From: Fodinibius sp052060035
GTDB lineage: Bacteria > Bacteroidota > Rhodothermia > Balneolales > Balneolaceae
Assembly (NCBI RefSeq): GCF_052060035.1
Contig: NZ_JBPOEA010000001.1
Coordinates: 496,001-560,000, forward strand
Reading direction: 5' to 3'
Length of the DNA: 64,000 nucleotides
Part shown: positions 1 to 9,484 of the stretch, one piece after another
Numbering within the stretch: the stretch's first letter is position 1
How the letters are laid out: each line of letters begins with the position of its first letter
Notes under the pieces: model-generated
Database searches by the model: none
Told to the model about the DNA's origin: nothing
Seen by the model: only the letters and a program-made list of their open reading frames with translations
Position numbers and translations under genes: made by a program

Positions 1-74
1 TTGTATCAATCCCTCACAGATTTTGAGTAATTGGCTACGACATAAAAGCATTATTAGTTTAGAATTTAGATATA

Positions 75-3000
75 ATGATTAAACGATTTATACAGCGACC
101 GGTATTATCGACGGTCATTTCAATTATTCTTGTTATCCTGGGATACCTCGGTTATAACGCCTTGCCCGTGTCACTTTACCCCGAGATTGCTCCGCCAACT
201 ATTCAGGTATCGGCAACTTATCCGGGTGCCAATGCCGAAACAGTCTTGAATAGTGTTGTTGCTCCGCTCGAGGAACAAATTAACGGGGTCGAGGGAATGA
301 CCTACATAACCTCTACGGCCAGTAATAACGGACGGGCTCAAATTCAGGTTTATTTTGACCTTGGCACGGATCCTGATATTGCTGCAGTAAATGTACAGAA
401 TCGGGTTTCACAGGCTTCAAATTTGCTTCCACAGGAGGTAACGCAGACTGGTGTTACTACTCAGAAACAGCAGACCAGTCGTTTGCTGATATTTACAATG
501 TATAGCCCCAATGGCACCCATGACGGCACCTTTTTGGAAAATTATGCTCGCATTAATCTCATTCCACGCCTGCAACGGGTTAATGGTGTTGGTACGGCCG
601 ATGCGTTTGGGGCCAATACCTATTCGATGCGAATATGGATGAAGCCGGATAAAATGGCTTCGTACAATTTAGTGCCTTCTGATGTTATTACTGCTCTAAA
701 TGATCAGAGTTTTGTGGCGGCTCCCGGGACTATTGGAGAAAATAGTGGACAGGCCTTTCAGTATACGATGAAGTACAAGGGACGTCTTTCAACGGCACCG
801 GAGTACGAGAATATTATCATTCGAGAAGGATCTAAAAATGGAGAAATGTTGCGCCTTAAGGATGTCGCCGATGTGGAGCTGGGGGCGCAGACCTACAGCG
901 TTCACAGTACCGCCAATGGTGGACCCAGTGTGGGGATGTTTGTATCTAAAACAGCGGGTGCTAATGCGCAGGAGGTCGTTGAGAATGTTAAGGCTGAAAT
1001 TGAAGCTGCATCAGAAAATTTTCCTGATGATATTGAATACACTACCGTTTTTGATGCAAACAGTTTTCTCACGGCATCGATCGATAAACTGTTTGTAACC
1101 TTTTTAGAGGCCTTCATTCTTGTATTTATTGTAGTGTTTGTATTTCTGCAGGATTGGCGATCAACCTTGATACCGGCCATTGCCGTCCCTGTTTCTATTA
1201 TCGGTACCTTCTTTTTCCTAAATATATTTGGATACAGCGTCAATTTATTAACGCTATTTGCATTGGTATTGGCGATTGGGATTGTAGTGGATGACGCCAT
1301 CATTGTAGTTGAAATTATTCACGCTAAACTCGAGGAGGGAGCGGAGTCTGGAATGCAGGCCGCCATTGAGGGAATGGATGAGATTGCCGGCGCCATTGTT
1401 TCCATTACGTTGGTAATGGCAGCGATCTTTGTTCCGGTAACGTTTATAACGGGATCTACGGGCGTTTTCTTCCAACAGTTTGGTATTACCCTGGCAACGG
1501 CTATTATCATATCAGCCGTAAATGCCCTGACATTAAGTCCGGCACTGTGTGCTTTAGTCCTTAAACCCGAGCAAAAACAAATTGGAGAAAGTAAGTCTTA
1601 TGTTGATCGTTTTGCCATTGCTTTTAATGCTGTTTTTGAAGTAGGAAAGTATCGTTATCGTAAGGTATTGGGCTTTTTTACGCGTAATGCCTGGGCAGCT
1701 GTAGCGGTAGTTGTTGCCGCTATTGGTATTTTTGGCATTTTGTTTCAAACAACACCTACCGGTTTTGTTCCGGATGAAGACCAGGGGACGTTCTTTGCAA
1801 ACGTAAGCCTCCCGCCATCGGCATCGCTGGACCGGACCAAAGAGGTAATGGCTGAGATCGATCAAATTATGGCGGATACCGAAGTTATCGATTCACGGCT
1901 TGCTATTTCTGGATTTGGACTCATTAGTGGTTCCGGAAGTCAATACGGCTTCATTGTCGGTAAGCTAAAGCATTGGGACGATCGGGATATGGAAGTGAAT
2001 GATGCTATTAACTTGTTGCGACAAAAAACAGCAGGTATCAAGGAAGCTGATATTGCCTTTTTTGCCCCACCGGTCATTTCGGGTTTTGGCAATACCAGCG
2101 GTTTTACAGTTAACGTCCAGGATCGATCGAGTGGCTCGCTTGAGCAGTTGGACCAAGTTAGTAAAAAGGTACAACAACAACTCTTTCAACGTCCTGAAAT
2201 ACAATATGCGACCACATACTTTCAGACTGATTATCCGCAGTACATGGTAAATGTTGATGTTGCCAAAGCGCAACGGGCTGGATTCTCGGTACAGTCCATA
2301 ATGAATGTTATGCAGTCTTATTATGGTGGACTGTATGTATCCAATTTTACGCGATTTGGTAAACTGTATCGTGTTTATGTTCAGGCGGATGCTGAGGCAC
2401 GAGGATCCGAAGAAAGTTTACAGCAAATTTCAGTCCGAAATCAAAATGGACAGATGGCGCCATTGAGTTCTTTTGTTAATCTCGAACGGGTATATGGTCC
2501 GCAAAATGTATCGCGATTTAATCTCTTTAATTCTGTTGAGTTAACCGGAGCCACGAATCCCGGATACAGTTCGGGGGATGCCATTCAGGCAATTGAAGAA
2601 ATTTTTGAGGAAGAGATATCTGGTGATTACACCTACGCATATTCTGGGTTGACAAGAGAAGAAAGTCAGTCGAGCGGACAGGAAATCGTTATTTTTGCGC
2701 TCTGCTTGCTGTTTGTCTATTTCTTTTTGAGTGCTCAATACGAGAGCTATTTAGTTCCATGGGCGGTTATTTTACCATTGCCCATCGGATTAATGGGGTC
2801 CTTTATCTTTGCCAATATCTTTGGCATTGCTAATAATATTTATCTGCAGATATCGGCTATTATGTTGATGGGGCTTCTGGCTAAGAACGCCATCCTGGTG
2901 GTTGAATTTGGTCTACAACGACGTCGTGAAGAAGGCATGAGTATTGTGAAAGCAGCCATTGATGGGGCCGAGGCACGACTGCGTCCTATCTTGATGACTT

Positions 3001-3227
3001 CTTTTGCCTTTATCGCCGGTCTGTTACCACTGGCACTTGCAACAGGAATTAATGCCAATGCCAATCAATCTATTGGTATTGGCACAGCGGGTGGAATGTT
3101 TATTGGAACCTTTATTGGATTACTGGTGATACCGGTGCTCTTCATCATCTTTCAAACACTTCAGGAGAAAATATCAGGACCACCTGAAGTGGTACAAAAG
3201 CGAAGAGATCAAATTCTGAAGCCTTGA
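75..3227 (+). CDS. RND multidrug efflux permease, HAE1 (AcrB/MexB) family
   Basis: Inner-membrane proton-driven drug exporter, the trimeric pump of a tripartite efflux system. At 1050 aa it has the full family length. It starts with the conserved first membrane helix (MIKRFIQRPVLSTVISIILV) and the periplasmic entry LYPEIAPP. The TM4 motif GIVVDDAIIVVE carries the paired acidic residues (D406, D407) and LLAKNAILVVEF carries the TM10 lysine (K937), so the proton relay is intact. Two periplasmic loops separate two six-helix halves. The TolC-like gene follows immediately, with about 35 bp to its likely ATG. The membrane-fusion (adaptor) gene is not in the window and would be expected just left of base 1. 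Substrate cannot be read from the sequence. No strong ribosome-binding site precedes the ATG. Confidence 0.96.
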   Translation: MIKRFIQRPVLSTVISIILVILGYLGYNALPVSLYPEIAPPTIQVSATYPGANAETVLNSVVAPLEEQINGVEGMTYITSTASNNGRAQIQVYFDLGTDPDIAAVNVQNRVSQASNLLPQEVTQTGVTTQKQQTSRLLIFTMYSPNGTHDGTFLENYARINLIPRLQRVNGVGTADAFGANTYSMRIWMKPDKMASYNLVPSDVITALNDQSFVAAPGTIGENSGQAFQYTMKYKGRLSTAPEYENIIIREGSKNGEMLRLKDVADVELGAQTYSVHSTANGGPSVGMFVSKTAGANAQEVVENVKAEIEAASENFPDDIEYTTVFDANSFLTASIDKLFVTFLEAFILVFIVVFVFLQDWRSTLIPAIAVPVSIIGTFFFLNIFGYSVNLLTLFALVLAIGIVVDDAIIVVEIIHAKLEEGAESGMQAAIEGMDEIAGAIVSITLVMAAIFVPVTFITGSTGVFFQQFGITLATAIIISAVNALTLSPALCALVLKPEQKQIGESKSYVDRFAIAFNAVFEVGKYRYRKVLGFFTRNAWAAVAVVVAAIGIFGILFQTTPTGFVPDEDQGTFFANVSLPPSASLDRTKEVMAEIDQIMADTEVIDSRLAISGFGLISGSGSQYGFIVGKLKHWDDRDMEVNDAINLLRQKTAGIKEADIAFFAPPVISGFGNTSGFTVNVQDRSSGSLEQLDQVSKKVQQQLFQRPEIQYATTYFQTDYPQYMVNVDVAKAQRAGFSVQSIMNVMQSYYGGLYVSNFTRFGKLYRVYVQADAEARGSEESLQQISVRNQNGQMAPLSSFVNLERVYGPQNVSRFNLFNSVELTGATNPGYSSGDAIQAIEEIFEEEISGDYTYAYSGLTREESQSSGQEIVIFALCLLFVYFFLSAQYESYLVPWAVILPLPIGLMGSFIFANIFGIANNIYLQISAIMLMGLLAKNAILVVEFGLQRRREEGMSIVKAAIDGAEARLRPILMTSFAFIAGLLPLALATGINANANQSIGIGTAGGMFIGTFIGLLVIPVLFIIFQTLQEKISGPPEVVQKRRDQILKP

Positions 3228-3262
3228 TTACATTAGTAACTAAATATTGTTCAACTGATTCT

Positions 3263-4711
3263 ATGTTTCATAATCATTATTTAAAAATAATAGCCACATT
3301 GGTGATCGGCGTTTCGCTGTCGTCATGTATCGCAACTAAGTCGTACGATCAACCTGATATGCAGACCGATGATCTGTATCCCTTTGAACAGGTTGAGATG
3401 GATAGCACCACGCTGGCTGACATGCCGTGGCAAGAAGTATTCAAAGATCCGCAACTGCGCGACCTTATTGATGAAGCGCTGGAAAATAACCTGCAACTTC
3501 GAAATGCTATCGAGCAAATTCGTGTTGCTGAGGCCGATTTCTATCAGGGTCGAATGAGTATGCTGCCAACGTTGTCGTTAGGAGCTAACGCTTCATATAA
3601 TGAACAATCTGACAACAGCACTAATTTTGGCGGGGCTGGGATAGGGTCGATCCCTGCCAGTGAGCGTTATGCGGTTTCCATGAGTTCAAGTTGGGAGCTT
3701 GACGTTTGGGGAAAGCTGACAAGTGCAAAGCAAGCAAGCTTCGCGGCTTTGTTGCAGGCCGAAGCCACACGTCGTGCGGTACAGACCCGACTTATTGCAC
3801 AAGTAGCAAATTCTTACTACCGATTGTTGGCCCTCGATAAACAGCTTGAAATCACCAAAGAAACCGTCCAAAATCGACGGGAAGATGTTGAAACAATTCG
3901 AAGTTTAAAGGAAAGTGGTTTGGTCACAGGGGTATCGCTGCAACAGAGTATTGCCAACCGGTATGCAGCAGAAGTAACCATCCCGGAATTACGTCAACAG
4001 ATTACCGAGCAAGAGCATGCACTCAGTGTATTGCTTGGTCGTGCGCCAGGTGGTATTGACCGTAACAGTCTGGAAGAGCAATCGCCCATAGATTCACTTG
4101 CTACCGGGGTTCCGGCCCAATTACTAAGAAATCGTCCTGATATTATTGCCGCTGAACATTCTTTCCGGAGTGCTTTTGAGCTGACGAACAGTGCCCGTGC
4201 TCAATTTTATCCTTCGTTTCGGCTTACCGCCGAAGGGGGATACCAAAGTCTGCAAACGGATGATCTTTTTCAGCCGGGTTCGGTATTCTACAATCTAATT
4301 GCCGGTATTACGCAACCCATTTTTAACAGGGGACAAAATAAGGCACAGCTAAAACGAAGTAAGGCACAACAAGAGCAGGCAAAATTAGCACTTCGCAGTA
4401 CAATCATTAATGCCAGTAGTGAAGTTTCAAATGCGTTGAGCTCATTCAATAATGCGGAAGAGAAAAGAGATTTGACTCGCAAACAACTGGAAGCCTTACA
4501 AAATGCCATTGAATACTCACGAGAGCTGCTCCAATATGGAGAAGCCAATTACACAGAAGTGCTAACAGCTCAGCAAAATTATTTATCGGCTCAACTTTCT
4601 GATATAAACAATAAGCTACAGCAGTTGACCGCTGGTGTAGATCTTTATCGCGCCCTGGGGGGCGGATGGAATAAATCCACCATCCAACGCCAACAAAGTG
4701 AAGAAAATTAG
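3263..4711 (+). CDS. TolC/NodT-like outer-membrane efflux lipoprotein
   Basis: Outer-membrane channel partner of the RND pump just upstream. The frame is open from a TTG at 3224 that overlaps the pump's stop. The ATG at 3263 is preferred because it gives a clean lipoprotein signal (MFHNHYLKIIATLVIGVSLS then SC), with the lipidated Cys after LSS. The mature part has the two-fold OEP repeat: MPWQEVFKDPQLRDLIDEAL opens the first repeat, SWELDVWGKL is the typical first beta/helix junction, and LLRNRPDIIAAEHS opens the second. Predicted size is 482 aa, normal for NodT-family factors. Function is inferred from family and operon position. Confidence 0.93.
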   Translation: MFHNHYLKIIATLVIGVSLSSCIATKSYDQPDMQTDDLYPFEQVEMDSTTLADMPWQEVFKDPQLRDLIDEALENNLQLRNAIEQIRVAEADFYQGRMSMLPTLSLGANASYNEQSDNSTNFGGAGIGSIPASERYAVSMSSSWELDVWGKLTSAKQASFAALLQAEATRRAVQTRLIAQVANSYYRLLALDKQLEITKETVQNRREDVETIRSLKESGLVTGVSLQQSIANRYAAEVTIPELRQQITEQEHALSVLLGRAPGGIDRNSLEEQSPIDSLATGVPAQLLRNRPDIIAAEHSFRSAFELTNSARAQFYPSFRLTAEGGYQSLQTDDLFQPGSVFYNLIAGITQPIFNRGQNKAQLKRSKAQQEQAKLALRSTIINASSEVSNALSSFNNAEEKRDLTRKQLEALQNAIEYSRELLQYGEANYTEVLTAQQNYLSAQLSDINNKLQQLTAGVDLYRALGGGWNKSTIQRQQSEEN

Positions 4712-4743
4712 ACTCAAAGAACTTTTTGTCTCATAACCTAATC

Positions 4744-4815
4744 CACAGTAGCCTAACCATCTACTGTGTATCCCTAACGAGAGTCGCACTGTGAAAGGTG
4801 CGGCTTTCTCTGTTT
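4744..4815. terminator. Two tandem hairpins between convergent genes
   Basis: The arms CACAGTAG (4744-4751) and CTACTGTG (4761-4768) are a perfect 8-bp inverted repeat. A second hairpin pairs AGTCGCAC (4782-4789) with GTGCGGCT (4798-4805) and is followed by a T-rich stretch on the plus strand. It lies between the ends of the efflux operon and the convergent cytochrome gene, so a transcription-termination role is likely. Confidence 0.6.
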
Positions 4816-4840
4816 ATATGCTTCCAAGGAAAGAAATATT

Positions 4841-5758
4841 CTACGACTCACCTAACAATTCTTTGGGTTGCCATGACTTATTGCGGTTTTGAAAAGTTTT
4901 AGATATTTCGATTACATCATCTTGGGTAATTTTACTGTAATCCCCTTCACTCTTATCCCGCAGATGATTTATGATAGCTGCTATTTCTGCGGTGCTGAGT
5001 CGGGCTTTAAATGAAGGCATGTTTCCACGGTATGTTTCGCCGTTGACTTCAATCTCTCCCTGTAACCCGTCTCTCACTATACGGACAGGAACTGATTTAT
5101 TGCCGGTTATCCATTTTGAATTTACAAGTGGCGGAAAAGTATTACTGAAGCCTTGACCATTATTACCATGGCAAGAGGCACAGTTTTGGGCATAAAGATC
5201 GGCTCCGTCTAATAGGGCAGGATCTACATTTTCATTAACCGGCTTATCCGACGGCTGACCGTCTTGGGGAACCATCATTTTCATTTTGCCGTATCCCTGG
5301 CCCATTTGGCGGTGCCGTTTTGCTTTCTCAGGGTCATTCATCTGTTCATGCCTTTGCGCCATTTGTTGGTGCATACTTTCCATTTGACCATACCACTCCC
5401 GAGTCATGCCGTTTTGCATGCGTTTGCGCATTTGCCGTTGCTTTTTCATTGGTCCATCATCCTGATGCATTCCCATACCATTTTTTTTCTGCCCTGACAT
5501 CATGTGGTCATGATTTTGAGCCATTTTTTGATGCATATTTTGCATCTGCGAATAAAGTGTTTTCATTTCGGCGGGTATAGAGGCAGAATCCTGCTCGTAT
5601 TCTTGAAGCAGAGCTTTATAAGATTGCTGTATGGAGCTAAAGGATGAATGCATCTTTCGTTGTTGGGATTTGCTCATTTGTGAAGAGTCCCCCATCTGAC
5701 AAGCAGAGAACATTAGGAATGAGAAAAGTAGGATGATTGTGATATATAAGTTCTTCAT
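4841..5758 (-). CDS. Lipoprotein with Met/His-rich region and C-terminal cytochrome c domain
   Basis: A 305-aa predicted lipoprotein with signal MKNLYITIILLFSFLMFSA and lipidated Cys at residue 20. Residues about 63-162 are extremely rich in Met, His, Gln and Lys (for example MHQKMAQNHDHMM and MHQQMAQRHEQM) and look like a helical, possibly soft-metal-binding, segment. Residues about 184-275 form a class I cytochrome c domain: CASCH heme site (C193, C196, H197) and a likely distal Met in RGNMPSF. The protein is expected outside the inner membrane, where heme is attached. Electron transfer linked to copper handling is a guess from composition only. It is the second gene of a minus-strand pair, 21 bp after the secreted protein gene. 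Confidence 0.9.
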   Translation of the reverse strand: MKNLYITIILLFSFLMFSACQMGDSSQMSKSQQRKMHSSFSSIQQSYKALLQEYEQDSASIPAEMKTLYSQMQNMHQKMAQNHDHMMSGQKKNGMGMHQDDGPMKKQRQMRKRMQNGMTREWYGQMESMHQQMAQRHEQMNDPEKAKRHRQMGQGYGKMKMMVPQDGQPSDKPVNENVDPALLDGADLYAQNCASCHGNNGQGFSNTFPPLVNSKWITGNKSVPVRIVRDGLQGEIEVNGETYRGNMPSFKARLSTAEIAAIINHLRDKSEGDYSKITQDDVIEISKTFQNRNKSWQPKELLGES

Positions 5759-5779
5759 ACAGGAAAATTCAGGAGCTGT

Positions 5780-6734
5780 CTATTTAAAGTTCGATGCTAA
5801 CTCGTCAAAAGTTTTCAAGAGATGCTTTTCAGCTTTTTCTTTATTAAATGAGGTTTGCGCAGGAGCATCTGCTCCAACAATGATAAGGCGATTATTATTG
5901 AATGACATATATGAAATAGCAGACTCCTCTTTGCGGTAAAAAAGGCGAGCATTCTTGTGTACAATTTGTTGGAGATCAGTATTAGGTTCGCTGAGTTCTT
6001 CCTGTAATTGTTTGTTGAATTCTTGGGCCAGTTTACCTTCCGCTAATTGAATATTGACTGAATAGGGAAGATTGCTGTTACCATAGGTGGTAGAAACGAC
6101 CGGTTCAGATGCATGCTGAGATATTTTACCATGTTGCATGCCTGCTAAATTATCGGGCAATAATTTTTTTAGTAATTCTGACTGGCTCTTGTTTTTTGCA
6201 GAGGAAGATTGGCTACTTGAAGGGGAATCCGTTTTTGTAATTTTTTCTGTAGAAATAGCTTCTAATATGGTGGATATTTGTTTGTCGACCATTTCTTTAG
6301 GTCCGGTAATTCGGACTGAAAAATTATTGTCTAAAAATAGTAGTGCTTCTCGTTGGCCCATTATTTCACCCAGATAAAGGTTGTGTTCACCAACTTCTTC
6401 AGTTTTACTGTTTTGCTTTGTTTTCCGTTTTTCTTGATTCCATTTGTTAGCAGAATAATGTCGAATACCAATTTGGATTATAGCATTATCAGGCCCCATG
6501 TATGAGACCCCGCCCCAATGTTCATCTTGGGAGGTAAAACTATTGAATGATGATTTATTCCAGGAGTTATCAATGGTTTCAGGCAATAAATGCTCAAACT
6601 TTTCAGGCTGAACCAGTTTTTGAGCTGATGATGGAATTATTACTCCAAGTGTAAATAGTATTTAATAAGCTTGCTTTTAATAAATTGCAGACCTGTTTTC
6701 GATAATTTGAATACTTTATTCTTGATGATTTCAT
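5780..6734 (-). CDS. Secreted protein of unknown function, signal peptide out of frame
   Basis: The main reading frame covers 5780-6586 from a TTG, but it stays open upstream and there encodes LFTLGVIIPSSAQKL, the end of a classical signal peptide. The beginning of that signal peptide (MKSSRIKYSNYRKQVCNLL, ATG at 6734) lies in another frame. Removing one T from the TTT run at 6661-6663 joins them into one signal sequence of normal shape. Either the gene carries a one-base insertion or the sequence has an indel error. The mature part (about 285 aa) has a Ser/Lys-rich linker near its middle and no domain I recognise. It shares an operon with the cytochrome lipoprotein downstream. Confidence 0.7.
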
Positions 6735-6802
6735 ATCAAATATTTTGATTAAAAATTCTCCTTAATCTTATAAATGGGTACTTATTTTTCAAGTAATAAA
6801 TG

Positions 6803-6832
6803 TTGTCATCAAAGGGAAAAGATGTGTATATT
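6803..6832 (+). promoter_or_regulatory. Sigma-70-type promoter of the tRNA gene
   Basis: TTGTCA (6803-6808) and TATATT (6827-6832) are separated by 18 bp, each one mismatch from consensus. Transcription would begin near 6839, about 30 nt before the mature tRNA. Read directly from sequence; not tested. Confidence 0.55.
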
Positions 6833-6869
6833 AAGCGCTCTTGAATTGATGTACTGCCCATGGAATTTT

Positions 6870-6944
6870 GGGTGCTTAGCTCAGTTGGTTTAGAGCGCTA
6901 CCCCGACACGGTAGAGGTCACTGGTTCGAATCCAGTAGCACCCA
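6870..6944 (+). tRNA. tRNA-Val, anticodon GAC
   Basis: A 75-nt cloverleaf: acceptor GGGTGCT/AGCACCC, D arm GCTC/GAGC with GG in the loop, anticodon stem CTACC/GGTAG, five-base variable loop, T arm ACTGG-TTCGAAT-CCAGT, discriminator A. The CCA end is not fully encoded. The seven-base anticodon loop reads CCGACAC, so position 34-36 is GAC (valine, codons GUC/GUU). Position 33, almost always U in elongator tRNAs, is C here. Confidence 0.93.
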
Positions 6945-6953
6945 CATACAGCG

Positions 6954-6990
6954 AAAGCCTGTTGCCCAAAAGGGTATGACAGGCTTTTTC
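6954..6990 (+). terminator. Rho-independent terminator of the tRNA
   Basis: AAAGCCTGT (6954-6962) pairs with ACAGGCTTT (6979-6987); CCC/GGG forms an inner stem, and a T-run follows. It starts 10 nt after the tRNA. Confidence 0.85.
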
Positions 6991-7096
6991 ATTTTAAATA
7001 GAATATAGAACGAATGTAGTCATATCTCCAGCCAGTAAATGATATGACGAACGATTGGTTTTATATTTGGATTGATTAAAACGGTGATAGAAACAA

Positions 7097-7561
7097 ATGG
7101 CTCAACGCAGAGAAGCACGAGAAGCAGTTTTGCAGGCTCTTTATGCCAATGAAATTGGTAAAGGGCAATGGGAGGATATTATTAAATCGGTGATTAAGCC
7201 GAAACTATCTGATGATAGTGACATTTTTAAATTTGCTGAGCGCTTATTCCTTAAAATTGTAAATAAGCAAGATGAAATTGATGAAATTATCCAAACCCAT
7301 TTAAACAACTGGCGTATAGATCGTCTTAACACTATTGATCGACAATTGCTGCGAATTGCTATTGCCGAATTTATACATTACGAGCAGATTCCAACGAAGG
7401 TATCAATAAACGAAGCGATCGAGATTGCCAAGAAATATTCGACCAAAAAGTCAGGTAACTTTATCAACGGTATTTTAGATTCTTCACTGGATCAGCTGCA
7501 GAAAGATGGACGTATTAATAAAAAAGGACGCGGACTTATTGAATCGTCCTTTAAATCGTAG
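7097..7561 (+). CDS. nusB: Transcription antitermination factor NusB
   Basis: All-helical RNA-binding protein that, with NusE/S10, binds boxA RNA in rRNA transcription antitermination. At 154 aa it is of normal length. The N-terminal RREAREAVLQALYANE matches the family opening, and the LNTIDRQLLRIAIAEF and VSINEAIEIAKKYS segments followed by FINGILD are the conserved core of NusB. The ATG at 7097 fits the N-terminal motif. The phosphatase gene begins 12 bp later and probably shares the transcript. Confidence 0.96.
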   Translation: MAQRREAREAVLQALYANEIGKGQWEDIIKSVIKPKLSDDSDIFKFAERLFLKIVNKQDEIDEIIQTHLNNWRIDRLNTIDRQLLRIAIAEFIHYEQIPTKVSINEAIEIAKKYSTKKSGNFINGILDSSLDQLQKDGRINKKGRGLIESSFKS

Positions 7562-7573
7562 GGCTATTCTATT

Positions 7574-8239
7574 TTGAGTAACCAGAAATATATAGCGATT
7601 GGTGATATCCACGGTTGCTTTCATTCCATGAAAGCACTTCTCAAAAAGCTTGAACCTTATTACGACCGGAAGTTCGTTTTTGTTGGTGATTATATTGATC
7701 GCGGGCCGGGATCAAAACAGGTTATTGATTACTTGCTCAATTTTAGAGAAGAAGTCGATTGTATTTTTTTGCGCGGTAATCATGAACAAATGCTCCTGGA
7801 TGCCTTTCAAAGGGGTAATAGAAGTATGTGGATGATGAATGGGGGGCGCGAGACAATCAAATCCTATAACCCAGATGGCGATACACTCTCACTGCCGGAG
7901 AACCACAAAGTCTTTTATGAAAAGACACGTCTGTATTATGAGACTGATGACTACTTTTTTGTACACGCGGGATTATCACCGGCTAAAACGATTGCTGAGA
8001 GTATCAAAGATGAGGATGAGATACAGGAATTTCTCTGGGAGCGATCACATTTAAATGCTTTTGAAACGCCTTGGGAAAAAACAGTGGTTTTTGGTCACAC
8101 GCCGCGCTCTAAACCCATCCAAAAGGATAAGATGATCGGTATTGATACCGGCTGTGTCTTTGATCGGGTAGGATACGGAAAACTTACTGCGGTTAAGCTA
8201 CCCGAAGAAGAGTTTATACAACAAACTGCTCTTGACTGA
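7574..8239 (+). CDS. PPP-family metallophosphatase (Ser/Thr phosphatase or ApaH-like)
   Basis: Two-metal phosphoesterase of 221 aa. The complete PPP signature is visible: GDIHG near residue 9, GDYIDRG near 39, RGNHE near 70, followed by the metal-binding histidines of FVHAGL and VFGHTP. It is close in size to bacterial PrpA/PrpB protein phosphatases and to short ApaH-like dinucleotide phosphatases; the sequence alone does not separate them. The start is a TTG at 7574, because the first catalytic motif begins only nine residues in and no ATG precedes it. It lies 12 bp after nusB. Confidence 0.9.
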   Translation: MSNQKYIAIGDIHGCFHSMKALLKKLEPYYDRKFVFVGDYIDRGPGSKQVIDYLLNFREEVDCIFLRGNHEQMLLDAFQRGNRSMWMMNGGRETIKSYNPDGDTLSLPENHKVFYEKTRLYYETDDYFFVHAGLSPAKTIAESIKDEDEIQEFLWERSHLNAFETPWEKTVVFGHTPRSKPIQKDKMIGIDTGCVFDRVGYGKLTAVKLPEEEFIQQTALD

Positions 8240-8284
8240 GTGGTTATTAACTAATTGATTAATATTTTTAACTTACTGTAATAC

Positions 8285-9379
8285 ATGAGCTTACGATGTG
8301 GAATTGTAGGGCTTCCTAACGTTGGAAAGTCTACCTTGTTTAATGCTTTAAGTGATGCCGGCGCTGATGCCGCTAACTTTCCTTTTTGTACTATTGATCC
8401 CAATATTGGCGTTGTGCCCGTTCCTGACGAACGGTTGGATACGTTGTATGATATTGTTGGGTCGGATGAAAAAATCCCGACCAGTGTCGAGTTTGTTGAT
8501 ATCGCAGGACTTGTTAAGGGAGCATCAGAGGGAAAAGGCAAGGGGAATGCTTTTCTGTCTCACATTCGTGAAGTTGATCTAATCGTGCATGTTGTTCGCT
8601 GTTTTGATGACGAGAATGTAATTCACGTAGAAGGAGATGTTAATCCTACCCGTGATATTCATATCATTGAAGATGAACTGATTCTAAAAGATCTCGAATC
8701 GGTAGAAAAACGGCTCGAAAATCTTAAACGTGATGCTAAAAGTGGTGAGAAGGAAGACATTAGGCGCATGGAGATTGTCCAACGCCTAAAAGAACATCTC
8801 GAAAATGGTAATGCAGCACGAACCTTTGAGGCTGACAAAGAAGAGCGCAGGGCTTTCCAAGAACTTTTTCTCTTGTCCGAGAAACCGGTGCTTTATGCTT
8901 GTAATGTTTCTGAAGATGATCTGGACTCAGGGAACAAATGGGTAGAAGAAGTTAAGGAAATTGCCGCTCGTTTTGATGATGAGGTGGTTACTTTTTGCGC
9001 TAAAATTGAAGAGGAGATTGCAGAGCTGGATTCGGAAGAACGAGCTATGTTTTTGGAGGAGCTTGGTGTTGAAGGGGCTGGTCTGGAACGACTAATTCGT
9101 GCGGCATACAAAGAGCTTGGACTGATTACGTATTTCACGACAGGACCTAAAGAAACGAGAGCGTGGACTGTACGAAAGGGAGCGAAAGCTCCGGAGGCAG
9201 CGGGTGTTATTCATAGTGATTTTGAACGGGGATTCATTCGAGCTGAAACGGTCAGCTACGAAACGTACAAAGAGCTCGGCTCCGAAAAGGCTGTTAAAGA
9301 CGCTGGAGAAATGCGTCAGGAAGGAAAAGATTACATCGTCCAGGATGGAGATGTGATGCTTTTCCGTTTTAATGTGTAA
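8285..9379 (+). CDS. ychF: Redox-regulated ATPase YchF
   Basis: Obg-family P-loop NTPase of 364 aa that favours ATP over GTP and associates with ribosomes. The P-loop is GLPNVGKST. The family-specific NFPFCTIDPN switch I and the DIAGLVKGAS switch II follow, and the NKxD position is replaced by the YchF-type NVSE motif. A helical hairpin (about 130-200) and a C-terminal TGS-like domain ending DGDVMLFRFNV complete the protein. Strong family match over the whole length. It stands 45 bp after the phosphatase gene. Confidence 0.97.
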   Translation: MSLRCGIVGLPNVGKSTLFNALSDAGADAANFPFCTIDPNIGVVPVPDERLDTLYDIVGSDEKIPTSVEFVDIAGLVKGASEGKGKGNAFLSHIREVDLIVHVVRCFDDENVIHVEGDVNPTRDIHIIEDELILKDLESVEKRLENLKRDAKSGEKEDIRRMEIVQRLKEHLENGNAARTFEADKEERRAFQELFLLSEKPVLYACNVSEDDLDSGNKWVEEVKEIAARFDDEVVTFCAKIEEEIAELDSEERAMFLEELGVEGAGLERLIRAAYKELGLITYFTTGPKETRAWTVRKGAKAPEAAGVIHSDFERGFIRAETVSYETYKELGSEKAVKDAGEMRQEGKDYIVQDGDVMLFRFNV

Positions 9380-9484
9380 GTCTTAGTACAATCATTTACG
9401 CACTTTTACAGCACAGGGTTTGCTTTCTGACCATGTCTTTGGTTTAATATTGTTCTATCGTCATTTCAATCAAGGACATCAATA

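Noticed and set aside
1..74. Possible tail of an adaptor (membrane-fusion) gene at the left edge
   Set aside because: All three frames end in stops shortly after base 1, and only about ten codons would be visible, so no frame can be preferred.
5264..5580. Plus-strand frames rich in His and Phe opposite the cytochrome lipoprotein gene
   Set aside because: They are the complement of the Met/His/Gln-rich coding region and have no independent support.
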